Shown piece after piece: positions 54,302 to 62,542 of a stretch of DNA of 64,000 nucleotides (positions within the stretch are counted from its first letter, which is position 1; each line of letters begins with the position of its first letter). Origin of the DNA: CAYUVH01 sp964448135. GTDB lineage: Bacteria > Verrucomicrobiota > Verrucomicrobiia > Limisphaerales > UBA8199. The translations under genes were made by a program, and so were the position numbers. The notes below the pieces were generated by a model. It saw only the letters and a list, made by a program, of their open reading frames with translations. It ran no database searches and was not told the DNA's origin. The stretch is from contig CAYUVH010000040.1 in the NCBI GenBank assembly GCA_964448135.1, positions 16,238-80,237 of the forward strand, written 5' to 3'.

Positions 54302-54949
54302 ATGAAATTGTTTATTGATACGGCGGACGTGGTCCAGATCAGGGAAGCGTGGAGCTGGGGTATCATCGACGGAGTCACGACCAACCCCAGTCACGTGGCC
54401 AAGACCGGCCGCCCGGCGAAGGAATTGTACGAGGAGATTTGCGACATCGTGGACGGGCCTATCAGCCTCGAGACGGTCACGCTGACCGCGCCGGAAATCA
54501 TCAAGGAAGGGCGCGAGTTGGCGAAGCTGCACAAAAACGTGGTGGTCAAGGTGCCGCTGATCAAAGAAGGCCTGAAAGCTGTGAAAGTCCTGAGCGCGGA
54601 GGGCATCAAAACGAATGTGACCGTGACGTTTTCGCCGCTCCAGGCGCTGCTCGCAGCCAAGTGCGGCGCGACATACATCAGCCCCTTCGTGGGCCGGCTC
54701 GATTCCTTCGGCCATGTCGGCATGGACGTGGTCCGGCAGATCAAAACGATTTACGATCATTACGGTTTTCCGACGCAAATTCTGACGGCGGCGGTGCGGC
54801 ATCCCACGCATGTGCTGGAGGCCGCGCTGGCGGGCTCGCAGGTGGCCACGATGGCGTACGATGTTTTGGAGCAGCTCTATCTTCATCCCTTGACGGACCT
54901 GGGCATCGAAATCTTTCTCAAGGACTGGGCGAAGGTCCCGAAGTCATGA
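54302..54949 (+). CDS. Transaldolase / fructose-6-phosphate aldolase-like
   Basis: 215 residues, the length of the small transaldolase/FSA subfamily. MKLFIDTADVVQIREAWSWG and GIIDGVTTNPSHVAK open the barrel; the Schiff-base Lys is in VVVKVPLIKEG; TNVTVTFSPLQALLAAKCGA and SPFVGRLDSFG follow. Catalyses reversible aldol transfer of a dihydroxyacetone unit between sugar phosphates. Its stop overlaps the ATG of the oxidoreductase (ATGA at 54946), indicating coupling within the operon. Confidence 0.92.
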   Translation: MKLFIDTADVVQIREAWSWGIIDGVTTNPSHVAKTGRPAKELYEEICDIVDGPISLETVTLTAPEIIKEGRELAKLHKNVVVKVPLIKEGLKAVKVLSAEGIKTNVTVTFSPLQALLAAKCGATYISPFVGRLDSFGHVGMDVVRQIKTIYDHYGFPTQILTAAVRHPTHVLEAALAGSQVATMAYDVLEQLYLHPLTDLGIEIFLKDWAKVPKS

Positions 54950-55986
54950 AGCTGCGGCTCGGTTTCCTGGGCCTCGGGGCGATGGGCCTGAGCCACCTCA
55001 AGGCCATGCAGCGGCTGACCGCCGGCGAGGCCGAGATTTCGGCTGTCTGCGACCTCGACCCCACCAATCTGGCGCAAGCCGCCATCACCGCCCAGCAGGC
55101 AACGGTGTTTACCGAGCCCAAGGATTTGTTCGGCTCGAATGTCGACGCCATTTTCGTCTCCACGCCGAATTTCACGCACGCGGAAATCGCCGAACAGATT
55201 CTGGCGGCCGGCAAACATTTGTTTTTGGAAAAACCGTGTGGGATCACCAGCGCTGAATGCAAACGTGTGCTCGCTGCGGGGCAGAAAGCCGGACGCACGG
55301 TCATGCTCGGACATGAGCTGCGCTATTCACCGTTCTTTCAGCGCATCAAGGACATGGTGGCTGCGGGTGAGATCGGGCGTCCGCTGATGGCATGGACTAA
55401 GGAATTTCGCGGCCCGTTCCAGAAGAAGGTCGGAAACTGGATTCAGGATGAGCGACGGTCGGGCGGCTGCCTGGTGGACAAGAATTGCCACCATTTCGAT
55501 TTGATGAACTGGTGGCTAGGCGCGCGGCCGCGGCGGGTGTCGGCCTTCGGCGGTTGTGCCGTGAATCGCGTGATTGCAGGCGAGCACCAGGTGCACGATC
55601 ACGCGACGGTGAGCGTGGAGTACGAGAACGACGCGCGGGCGTCGTTGCAGCTTTGCATGTTCGCGCTGGATTTTCCCAACGAGGACTTGGAGATGGGCGT
55701 CATCGGCGACGCCGGCATGCTGGCGACACGGATTTCGCGCATCGAAATCCTGCAGTGGAAGCGCGGCATGAACCAGCGCGAGCCGCTGGTGCACCCTGTG
55801 CCGGCGAAGCACGGGCAGGGCTGGGGGAATCATCTCGGCTTTGACGAGATGCATGTTGAATTTGTGCGGTGTTTGAAAGAGCAACGCGAGCCGCTGACGA
55901 GCATCGGGAATTGCGTGGACGGCACGCTGCTCGCGATCGCCGCCGAAGAATCCATCAAACGCCGCGCTACTGTAGAGATCAGCTGA
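54946..55986 (+). CDS. Gfo/Idh/MocA family oxidoreductase
   Basis: 346 residues. The ATG overlaps the previous stop. Rossmann NAD(P) fold: LGFLGLGAMGLSHLKAM, then FVSTPNFTHAEIAEQIL and the catalytic EKP motif in LFLEKPCGITSAEC. C-terminal beta-sheet domain with QDERRSGGCLVDKNCHHFDL, where the Lys/His pair helps catalysis. Oxidises a sugar, inositol or amino-sugar alcohol; substrate cannot be told. Overlaps the next gene by one base (TGATG). Confidence 0.92.
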   Translation: MKLRLGFLGLGAMGLSHLKAMQRLTAGEAEISAVCDLDPTNLAQAAITAQQATVFTEPKDLFGSNVDAIFVSTPNFTHAEIAEQILAAGKHLFLEKPCGITSAECKRVLAAGQKAGRTVMLGHELRYSPFFQRIKDMVAAGEIGRPLMAWTKEFRGPFQKKVGNWIQDERRSGGCLVDKNCHHFDLMNWWLGARPRRVSAFGGCAVNRVIAGEHQVHDHATVSVEYENDARASLQLCMFALDFPNEDLEMGVIGDAGMLATRISRIEILQWKRGMNQREPLVHPVPAKHGQGWGNHLGFDEMHVEFVRCLKEQREPLTSIGNCVDGTLLAIAAEESIKRRATVEIS

Positions 55987-57410
55987 TGAAAACATTTCCG
56001 GTATATCTGAACGGCAAACTGACGGTCACCGGCGCGACGCGCAAAATTGTGAATCCCGCGAATGGCGAAGTCGTGGGCGAAATGTCCACCGTGGGCCGGG
56101 ACGCGGTGGCGCAGGCGCTCAAGGACGCGCAGGCCGCCGCCGCGGATTGGAAGAAAACCCACGCGCGGGTGCGCGGCGACTGGCTGCGCAAAATTGCCGA
56201 CGAATTGGAAAAGCGCGGGGATGAAATTGCGAAATTGATCACGCTGGAAAACGGCAAGCCGCTCGCGCAGAGCAAGGGCGAGATCGCGATGTCGCTGGAC
56301 CAGTTGCGATGGTTCGCCGAGGAAGGACGCCGCGGTTATGGCCGCGTGATTCCGCCGCAGGTGGACGGCAAGCGGCACCTGGTGATCAAGACGCCGATCG
56401 GAGTCGTGGCGGCGATCAGTCCCTGGAATTTCCCGCTGGCCCTGGCGGTGCGCAAGATTGCGCCGGCGCTCGCGGCGGGCTGCCCCGTGATTTTGAAACC
56501 GGCCAGCGCCACCCCGATGTGCGCGGCAGCATTCGCTGAATGCGTGGACGCGGTGAAACTGCCGTCCGGCCTTTTTCAGTTGGTGGCGGGCAGCGCGACG
56601 GAGATTGCGCAGGAGTTCCTGGACAATCCGATTTGCCGGAAGATCACGTTCACGGGTTCGACGGAAGTTGGAAGATTATTGATCGCCGGAGCGGCGAAAC
56701 ATGTGAAACCGCTTTCGCTCGAGCTCGGCGGTCTGGGGCCGCTCCTGGTGTTCGCGGACGCCGATCTGGAAGCGGCAGCCGAAGGCACGTTGCTCGCTAA
56801 GTTTCGTAATACCGGTCAGTCGTGCATTGCCGCGAACCGCATCTACGTCGAGCGTTCGGTGTACGACCAATTCCTGAAAATCTTCGTGGAGAAAACGAAG
56901 GCGCAGAAGATGGGCGACGGCATGGACCCGCAGAACACCATCGGGCCGCTGATTGACGAAGCCGGCGTCGCGAAGGCGGTCGAACAGGTCGAGGATGCGG
57001 TGCGTAATGGAGCGAAGATTCTATGCGGCGGGAAACGCGTGCCGGGCAAGGGATACTTTTTCGAGCCGACCGTCCTGGCCGATGTGAAGCAGAAAAGTCT
57101 CTGTTTGTGCGAAGAGACATTCGCGCCGATCGCGCCGGTGTCGGCGTTCGATACGGAAGCAGAGGCGATTGCGGAGGCGAATCGTTCGGATTACGGCCTG
57201 AGCGCGTATGCGTTCACGCGCGATCTGAGCCGGATGTTCCGGCTGGCGGAATCGCTCGAAGCCGGCGTGATCGGCATCAACGACGGTTTGCCCACCACGA
57301 CACAAGCGCCCTTCGGCGGCGTCAAACAAAGCGGCTGGGGACGCGAACTGGGCAGCGAGGGGTTGGACGCTTTTATGGAGACAAAGTATGTATCCATCGG
57401 GGTTTCCTGA
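55986..57410 (+). CDS. NAD(P)-dependent aldehyde dehydrogenase
   Basis: 474 residues. Starts with FPVYLNGKLTVTGATRKIVN; the cofactor region AAISPWNFPLALAVRKIAPA and ITFTGSTEVGRLL are typical. Catalytic Glu is in SLELGGLGPLLVF (the usual ELGGNAP region has Leu-Gly instead of Asn-Ala), and catalytic Cys is in NTGQSCIAANRIYV. Succinate-semialdehyde or glycolaldehyde-type dehydrogenases are the closest; in this operon it may oxidise an aldehyde from sugar cleavage. Overlaps the NagB-like gene by 23 bases. Confidence 0.93.
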   Translation: MKTFPVYLNGKLTVTGATRKIVNPANGEVVGEMSTVGRDAVAQALKDAQAAAADWKKTHARVRGDWLRKIADELEKRGDEIAKLITLENGKPLAQSKGEIAMSLDQLRWFAEEGRRGYGRVIPPQVDGKRHLVIKTPIGVVAAISPWNFPLALAVRKIAPALAAGCPVILKPASATPMCAAAFAECVDAVKLPSGLFQLVAGSATEIAQEFLDNPICRKITFTGSTEVGRLLIAGAAKHVKPLSLELGGLGPLLVFADADLEAAAEGTLLAKFRNTGQSCIAANRIYVERSVYDQFLKIFVEKTKAQKMGDGMDPQNTIGPLIDEAGVAKAVEQVEDAVRNGAKILCGGKRVPGKGYFFEPTVLADVKQKSLCLCEETFAPIAPVSAFDTEAEAIAEANRSDYGLSAYAFTRDLSRMFRLAESLEAGVIGINDGLPTTTQAPFGGVKQSGWGRELGSEGLDAFMETKYVSIGVS

Positions 57411-58239
57411 TTACCTTCAAGTCAAAGCGGACGAACTCGGCAAGGGCTCGCCCGTAAAGGTGCGGATCCTCGGCGACATGCTGTCCCTGGGAAAAGACCT
57501 CGCCGAGGTAATGTTGTCGGAGATCGAGTCCGGGGGCGCAACCGGCAAAGGCGCGACGCTCATTATTCCCGTCGGCCCGGTGGACCAATATCCAATCCTC
57601 GCCAAGTTGCTCAATGACAGTCGTGTATCGTGCCGGAACACCGTCTTCATCGGCATGGACGAATACCTGACTGATGACGACCAGTGGGTGCCCGCCGACC
57701 ATCCCCTGAGCTTTCGCGGTTACCTGGACCGGATGTTTTACAAGTTGTTCGATACCGAACTTGCGCCGCCAACGGAAAACCGGGTCTTCCCCGATCCGCA
57801 ACGCCTCGACGCCATCCCGAAACTTATTCATGCGCGCGGCGGCGTGGACGCCGTCTTCGGTGGGATCGGCATCAACGGCCATATCGCTTTCAATGAACCG
57901 CCCGAGCCAGGGGAGACGGTTTCCGATGCGGACTTCGCCGCGCGGCCGACGCGCGTATTGAGTCTTTCGCGCGAAACGCGCACGATCAATTCGGTGACCG
58001 TGGGCGGCGATGTCACAATCATTCCGCGGAAAGCGGTGACGGTGGGCATGAAGGAAATCCTGGGCGCGCGGCGTCTGCGCTTCTATTGCAACCGCCCCTG
58101 GCAGAGCGCGGTGGCGCGGCGGGTGTTGCACGGCCCTTTGACGCCGGCGTGCCCCGCATCGTTTTTCCGCACGCACCCGGACGCGAGTCTGACAGTGGCG
58201 GATTACGTCGCCGCGCCACCGAATATACAGCTTCGCTAA
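57388..58239 (+). CDS. NagB-like glucosamine-6-phosphate deaminase/isomerase family
   Basis: 283 residues. Key motifs of NagB are intact: FIGMDEYLTDDD (the catalytic Asp), GGIGINGHIAFNEPPEPGE (His and Glu). The TVGVGT lid motif is altered to TVGMKEIL, so the substrate may differ from glucosamine-6-phosphate. It probably converts an amino-sugar phosphate to a keto-sugar phosphate with release of ammonia. Its start lies within the aldehyde dehydrogenase gene. Confidence 0.88.
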   Translation: MYPSGFPDYLQVKADELGKGSPVKVRILGDMLSLGKDLAEVMLSEIESGGATGKGATLIIPVGPVDQYPILAKLLNDSRVSCRNTVFIGMDEYLTDDDQWVPADHPLSFRGYLDRMFYKLFDTELAPPTENRVFPDPQRLDAIPKLIHARGGVDAVFGGIGINGHIAFNEPPEPGETVSDADFAARPTRVLSLSRETRTINSVTVGGDVTIIPRKAVTVGMKEILGARRLRFYCNRPWQSAVARRVLHGPLTPACPASFFRTHPDASLTVADYVAAPPNIQLR

Positions 58240-58242
58240 ATC

Positions 58243-58953
58243 ATGAAACTGGACTTCAACAACGAGCGGGTGATGGCCGTGGTGGCGCATCCCGATGATG
58301 CAGAATTACTTTGCGCGGGAACACTGTTGCGCGCGCGGCGCGCTGGCGCCGCCACCGCGCTGTGCGTGATGTGCCGCGGCGACAAGGGCCAGCCGCAAAA
58401 GCCGATCGCGAATCTGGTGGCGGTCCGCAAGCGCGAGATGACCGCGAGCGCGCGCGTGCTGGGCGCGAAGCTGTTCATGGTGGGCGAACTGGACGGCACG
58501 TTGCGGGACGAGACGCCGGTTCGGCGCAAGCTCACGGAAGTGTTCCGCCAATTCCAGCCGACGCTCGTGCTGGCCCATGCGCCGGAGGATTATCATCCGG
58601 ACCATCGGGCGGCGTCGGCACTGGCGGAGGTGGCGTCCTGGTTTTGCGCGTCCCGCGGGCAAAAGACCCGCACCCCAGCGATGGCATCCGCGCCCGCCCT
58701 CTGGTGGATGGACGCGGTGGGGATGAACGGATTTCTCCCCGGGTTCTATGTGGATATTTCGACGGAGATCGGATTGAAGGCGAAGATGCTGGCGTGTCAC
58801 GCGAGCCAGTTGGAGCGTGGTCGCGATAAGGACTTCGCGCCGCTGGAAGAACTGGCCAGGTTGCAGGCGTCCGCGCGCGGGTTGGAGGCGGGAGTCAAGG
58901 CGGCGGAGGCGTTCCGGCAGCACCTGGCATTCAAGCGCTCGCGGGCGTGGTGA
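58243..58953 (+). CDS. PIG-L family zinc deacetylase
   Basis: 236 residues. Zinc/catalytic motifs: VVAHPDDAELLCAG (His-Pro-Asp-Asp) and DYHPDHRAASAL. Family members remove N-acetyl groups from GlcNAc-type sugars or mycothiol/bacillithiol intermediates. Only 3 bases separate it from the NagB-like gene, so it likely feeds that step by deacetylating an N-acetyl sugar. No signal peptide: cytoplasmic. Last gene of the operon. Confidence 0.92.
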   Translation: MKLDFNNERVMAVVAHPDDAELLCAGTLLRARRAGAATALCVMCRGDKGQPQKPIANLVAVRKREMTASARVLGAKLFMVGELDGTLRDETPVRRKLTEVFRQFQPTLVLAHAPEDYHPDHRAASALAEVASWFCASRGQKTRTPAMASAPALWWMDAVGMNGFLPGFYVDISTEIGLKAKMLACHASQLERGRDKDFAPLEELARLQASARGLEAGVKAAEAFRQHLAFKRSRAW

Positions 58954-58956
58954 GAG

Positions 58957-59027
58957 GAAAAGCTCCAAAGACCAAGCACCAAGCTCCAGATAAACTTCAA
59001 ATACCAAACTTCAAAATTCAGAGACGG
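58957..59027. repeat. Dispersed AAGCTCCAAAGACCAAG repeat, copy 3
   Basis: AAAGCTCCAAAGACCAAGC, ACCAAGCTCC and two AACTTCAAA words; related to 13190 and 14645. Lies in the convergent spacer with the lipoprotein cluster. Confidence 0.65.
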
Positions 59028-59058
59028 CCTTTGAACTCGGAGCCCAAGGCGCAGAGGC

Positions 59059-59544
59059 TTACTTTTTCAGCGGGACCAGCAGGATGTCGCCGGCGTGGAC
59101 GATGGGCTCGCCATTGGGGGCGTTCGTGGAGTCGGCGATAGTGTAGACCTTGAGCAGACGGTGATAGTCAGGATCCGAGTAGGAGATGGTCACCGAATAC
59201 CAAAGGAATTTCTGAAAGAGGGCGACGTCCTTTTCGCTATCGAGGGTGAAAGTGCCATCCGCCGCAGTGAAGGCGCCGCGGGAACGCTCGAGCAATTGCG
59301 CGCCCTTGGGCTGTTCCATCTGGTAGCGCTCGTTTTCCGGAGCGCGCTTCACCTGGACGCCCTTGATGGGCTGATGCGTTTCGGCGTTGAGGACGCGGCC
59401 AATGACTCGCGGCGAAACGTATTTGTCCGGGCTGTGCGAGCATCCTCCGCCCAGAGCGAGGAGCAGCACACCCATGAGCCCGGTGCAAAAGACGGCTGTC
59501 CGCCGGCCGCCGCGGAAGTTCTGCATCATGCCCGGTCGTTTCAT
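59059..59544 (-). CDS. Lipoprotein with carboxypeptidase-regulatory-like domain
   Basis: 161 residues. Lipobox LGGGC gives a lipid-anchored Cys. The mature domain (VIGRVLNAETHQPIKGVQVK, ADGTFTLDSE) resembles a carboxypeptidase-regulatory/peptidase-associated beta sandwich. It ends with HAGDILLVPLKK. Last of seven minus-strand envelope genes; gap of 89 bases to the next. Confidence 0.75.
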   Translation of the reverse strand: MKRPGMMQNFRGGRRTAVFCTGLMGVLLLALGGGCSHSPDKYVSPRVIGRVLNAETHQPIKGVQVKRAPENERYQMEQPKGAQLLERSRGAFTAADGTFTLDSEKDVALFQKFLWYSVTISYSDPDYHRLLKVYTIADSTNAPNGEPIVHAGDILLVPLKK

Positions 59545-59633
59545 GTCAGCGCGTGATTAAGAATTGAGAGGGAATGGGATTGCGATCGCCAGCCGGCCCC
59601 GTCGCAGCGCCCTGGGCATTGGTGAGAGGGGTG

Positions 59634-60095
59634 CTAGTAAGCATCCCGTTCATCCCAGCCGTACCAGGCATCATTCCAGCCGCCCGGATTGTCAACGTTG
59701 CCAGTGGTCGCGCTCAGTCCGGCATCCGTGGCCAGGCGTGGGGCGTCGTAAACTTCGTACGCATCCTTGGCGTCGTTCCGCAGTTGCTGGTCGGAGAGAT
59801 ATTCCTTGTACGTGTGCAGATTCGCTGCCGTGCCCACGTAGAGCAGGTTCCGGGCATGATCCGGAAACACGTAGTAATCCTTCTTTTTGCGGACGACGTG
59901 CGAGATCCGGCCAGGCGGCAGGGTTTTCACGAGCTTTTGCTGGGCGGCATTGGTGGCCGCCACAGTTTTGAAGCCGCATTGCTTGAGGACATCCTCGGTG
60001 CGCCTGGCCTGGGTGGCGCAGCCGACCAGGGCCATTCCAAGCACGGCCACGGACAGGGCCAGCGCCGGCAGCAGGGAGAGTTTTAGATGCTTCAT
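59634..60095 (-). CDS. Lipoprotein, function unknown
   Basis: 153 residues with lipobox LVGC (ALALSVAVLGMALVGCATQ). The mature part is short and polar: AEDVLKQ-like TEDVLKQCGFKTVAATNAAQ, PPGRISHVVRKKKDYYVFPD. C-terminal tail is Trp/Asp-rich (GGWNDAWYGWDERDAY). No family recognised. Part of the minus-strand envelope cluster. Confidence 0.75.
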   Translation of the reverse strand: MKHLKLSLLPALALSVAVLGMALVGCATQARRTEDVLKQCGFKTVAATNAAQQKLVKTLPPGRISHVVRKKKDYYVFPDHARNLLYVGTAANLHTYKEYLSDQQLRNDAKDAYEVYDAPRLATDAGLSATTGNVDNPGGWNDAWYGWDERDAY

Positions 60096-60134
60096 AAGAG
60101 AGCTTGGCAGCGGTTGATCGGTCGGCCGGCCGCC

Positions 60135-60299
60135 TTACTTGCGGAAGTCCAGCGTCGCGAGGTAAACAATGATTCCGCCGATCATGATGATCACCATCAG
60201 CCAAATGCGCCAGTCCCGGTGCCATTTGCGGGCCTCGGGTTGGTGCGGGTGCTTGTGCTCGTAGCCGTGCTCGGCCTTTGGTTCATGACTGTGACTCAT
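60135..60299 (-). CDS. 54-residue His-rich single-pass membrane protein
   Basis: ATG at 60299, TAA at 60135-60137. The N-terminal 27 residues hold seven His (MSHSHEPKAEHGYEHKHPHQ...), then one membrane segment (WLMVIIMIGGIIVYLATL) and a short tail FRK. The His-rich head suggests metal binding. It lies in an operon-like row of envelope genes with gaps of 105 bases upstream and 39 downstream. Too short for an ORF screen but codon pattern and membrane segment support it. Confidence 0.75.
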   Translation of the reverse strand: MSHSHEPKAEHGYEHKHPHQPEARKWHRDWRIWLMVIIMIGGIIVYLATLDFRK

Positions 60300-60347
60300 A
60301 TCGGAAAGATTATGGGATTCGCCCGTGAAGGGCGATTACGAAATCCG

Positions 60348-60367
60348 GGATTAGGATTAAGATTAGG
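60348..60367. repeat. GATTAG-type hexamer repeat, short
   Basis: GGATTAGGATTAAGATTAGG in the gap upstream of the His-rich gene; a longer relative is at 32671-32700. Confidence 0.6.
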
Positions 60368-60404
60368 AAAGGCAGTCCCGAACGGGGATCGCCAAACCCA
60401 CGCG

Positions 60405-61079
60405 CTAGTTGTTCGCGTTGTAATTATAATTGTGGAGCTGCACCTGGATCTTCTTGGCGGGCACGTCCACTTCGCCATACTCGGGATGGGTCAGGCCGCT
60501 GGGCAGGGTGGAGAAGGAGGCGCTCACCGTGACCTCGTCGCCCTCAAAAACCGTGGTGATCTGGATTTTGCGCGTCTGACGCGTCGTGGCGTCGACCCAG
60601 AGATTATAGGTGTCGGCGGGGAGAATGACGCCGGCGCCGGTGAGCTTCAGGAGTCCGTTCGCATCGGGCGCCTGGATGGTGGCCGTGGAAACGAAGGCGG
60701 AGACCTTGCCGGCGGCGGGAAGGGTGTATTGGTCCAGCAACTTGCGCAGGCCCACGAGGTATTTTTCGACGTGCGCGCGGCGCTGTTCGGCGATGCGGCG
60801 GCGGAGGAAGCCGCGGGGCAGCGCCGCTTCCTGGTCGTTGAGGATCGATCGCTGAAGCTGGCTGTTCGGGCCGTAAACCACGCTCTCAATGCGGACGTCC
60901 TCGACCTGGCCGTTTTCGATCATCTCGGTCCGGCTGGTCCAGGAGTATTTGAGCATCAACTGATAGTTCGCCTTGCGCGCGGCGATGATGAGATTGGCCA
61001 GGCCTTCCTGGGCGAAGCTGGTGCAGAGAATGCCGCCGGCGAGGGCCAGGGTGGTGATCAGGCAGAGAGTCTTTTTCAT
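60405..61079 (-). CDS. Secreted periplasmic protein, function unknown
   Basis: 224 residues from ATG 61079, with signal peptide (CLITTLALAGGILCTSFAQ). The mature region has strands and helices (ANLIIAARKANYQLMLKYSW, AEMIENGQV-like TEMIENGQVEDVRIESVVYG) and resembles outer-membrane-lipoprotein-sorting-type folds, but no family is certain. Gap of 49 bases to the next gene. Confidence 0.75.
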   Translation of the reverse strand: MKKTLCLITTLALAGGILCTSFAQEGLANLIIAARKANYQLMLKYSWTSRTEMIENGQVEDVRIESVVYGPNSQLQRSILNDQEAALPRGFLRRRIAEQRRAHVEKYLVGLRKLLDQYTLPAAGKVSAFVSTATIQAPDANGLLKLTGAGVILPADTYNLWVDATTRQTRKIQITTVFEGDEVTVSASFSTLPSGLTHPEYGEVDVPAKKIQVQLHNYNYNANN

Positions 61080-61128
61080 GGAAGGAATCAAATTGGGTTT
61101 GGGTTGTGAGTCTTTGCGAAGCCCCGGG

Positions 61129-61536
61129 TTATTGCGTGTAACGGATGGGGATGCCGACGATCACGCGGCCCATGGTCTGAACGACGGAGCGATCCGCCCA
61201 ACCGCCGACCACCATTGCACCCGTGACTTGCGTGCGATCCACGACGATGACGACGGCGTTGGCGCCCATCTTGGCGGCGACCTGCTGGATCTTGGCTTCG
61301 ATGTTGGCCACCGGCGTGCTTTCGCTGGCCGGTTCGAGGGTGATCTGGCCGAGGCGCACATTGGGGCGGGTCGGCTCGGTGCGCATGACCTGGACGTCCG
61401 CGGGCAGGGTCGGCGGATACGTTGGCACACCGACGTATTGCTGGGATTGGACGGAAATGGTGTTGCAGCCGGTGAGCGTGAGCAGGGCGGCGGCAGCGAT
61501 GGTCAGACTGAGACAAAGGCGGAGTGTGGTTTTCAT
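61129..61536 (-). CDS. Lipoprotein, function unknown
   Basis: 135 residues from ATG 61536 (MKTTLRLCLSLTIAAAALLT). Lipobox LTGC. Mature part contains EAKIQQVAAKMGANAVVIVV, a pattern seen in heavy-metal-binding/YbjQ-like or OsmY-like small domains, but no assignment is made. A longer frame extending to 61797 overlaps the next gene and is not used. Confidence 0.78.
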   Translation of the reverse strand: MKTTLRLCLSLTIAAAALLTLTGCNTISVQSQQYVGVPTYPPTLPADVQVMRTEPTRPNVRLGQITLEPASESTPVANIEAKIQQVAAKMGANAVVIVVDRTQVTGAMVVGGWADRSVVQTMGRVIVGIPIRYTQ

Positions 61537-61564
61537 AAGTGTTGAATGGTTCGAGGCGTTCAGG

Positions 61565-62497
61565 TCAGAACATGGACTTGGGAAACAGGAACTGAAACTG
61601 GAAGCGAAGCTGCCAGTCGGAGCCGAGGGTGCGGGGCGTGACGACGTTGTAATAGGCGCCGAGTTGAACGTTGATGGGCAGCTTGCCGAGCCTGATGATT
61701 TTGCCGATGCCGGCGCCGATGGGCACCGTCCACATGTCGCGCTGGCGTGCTTCCCAGTTGGCGGTGATGATGGGCGCGGAGGTGAGATACCACGCATGCG
61801 GCAGGTTGTAATTGATGAAGGGCTGGATGAGCATCTGGTTTACCGATCGGTCGCCCCAGCCGGCGAACGACCATTGGTTATTCGCGAGCGCGCCAATGAC
61901 CCAGTGGCCTTGCATGGTCAGCGCCACGACGGCGGGGCCGGCGGACCATTTGCCGGCGCCGAGCAGCGGATCGGTCGCGGTGGGAAAAGTGAACGTCGGC
62001 CCGACGCCCCAGATGAATTTTTCGCCCGACGCCGGCGCGAGGAAGAACGTGGGATTGAGATCGCCCAGGCCGAAGGCGCTGCGAATGCCGGGCGCGGGGG
62101 AGGGGGCGTTGATGGTCGGCAGGATCGTGCGCGTGATGAGGTTCCAATCCTTGTTCAGCGTGATGGGAATCACCGGCTGAAAATTCAGCACGTACTGCAC
62201 GGCATTGTTGGGGCCGGTGCCGAAGTTGAAGTTGTTTTGGAAGGGAACGCTGATCAGGTCCGCGACCGGGTTCTGAGTTTGTTTGGCCAGGGCTTCGGCG
62301 CTGTCCGCATCATCCGCGGTTTTGGCTGCGCCCCCGGTGGTGGCGGCATCTTCGGGCGCCGGCGCCAGGGCCAGCAGCCGGCCGATTCGGGAGCGGTCAT
62401 AACCCGGACCGCTGGCGGGCGGATTGAGTTCCTGAGCGATGAGGGAGCTGCCCGTCAGCAGGGCGGCGAGCGTGAGTCCGTGCAATGCTGTTTTCAT
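61565..62497 (-). CDS. Outer-membrane beta-barrel protein
   Basis: 310 residues from ATG 62497, signal peptide (LHGLTLAALLTGSSLIAQ). Alternating beta strands across the mature part (NNFNFGTGPNNAVQYVLNFQ, WSAGPAVVALTMQGHWVIGA, PINVQLGAYYNVVTPRTLGS) and a C-terminal Phe (FPKSMF) mark an outer-membrane barrel. The motif set resembles neuromedin-U-like/transporter-type barrels of unknown cargo. Central to the cluster. Confidence 0.78.
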   Translation of the reverse strand: MKTALHGLTLAALLTGSSLIAQELNPPASGPGYDRSRIGRLLALAPAPEDAATTGGAAKTADDADSAEALAKQTQNPVADLISVPFQNNFNFGTGPNNAVQYVLNFQPVIPITLNKDWNLITRTILPTINAPSPAPGIRSAFGLGDLNPTFFLAPASGEKFIWGVGPTFTFPTATDPLLGAGKWSAGPAVVALTMQGHWVIGALANNQWSFAGWGDRSVNQMLIQPFINYNLPHAWYLTSAPIITANWEARQRDMWTVPIGAGIGKIIRLGKLPINVQLGAYYNVVTPRTLGSDWQLRFQFQFLFPKSMF

Positions 62498-62542
62498 AAA
62501 CCCGGGAAGCCGCCTCCCCTTTGGGGCGGCCATGTAAAATGA

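Noticed and set aside
61223..62542. 439-codon plus-strand frame over the envelope cluster
   Set aside because: Antisense to lipoprotein and barrel genes with signal peptides.
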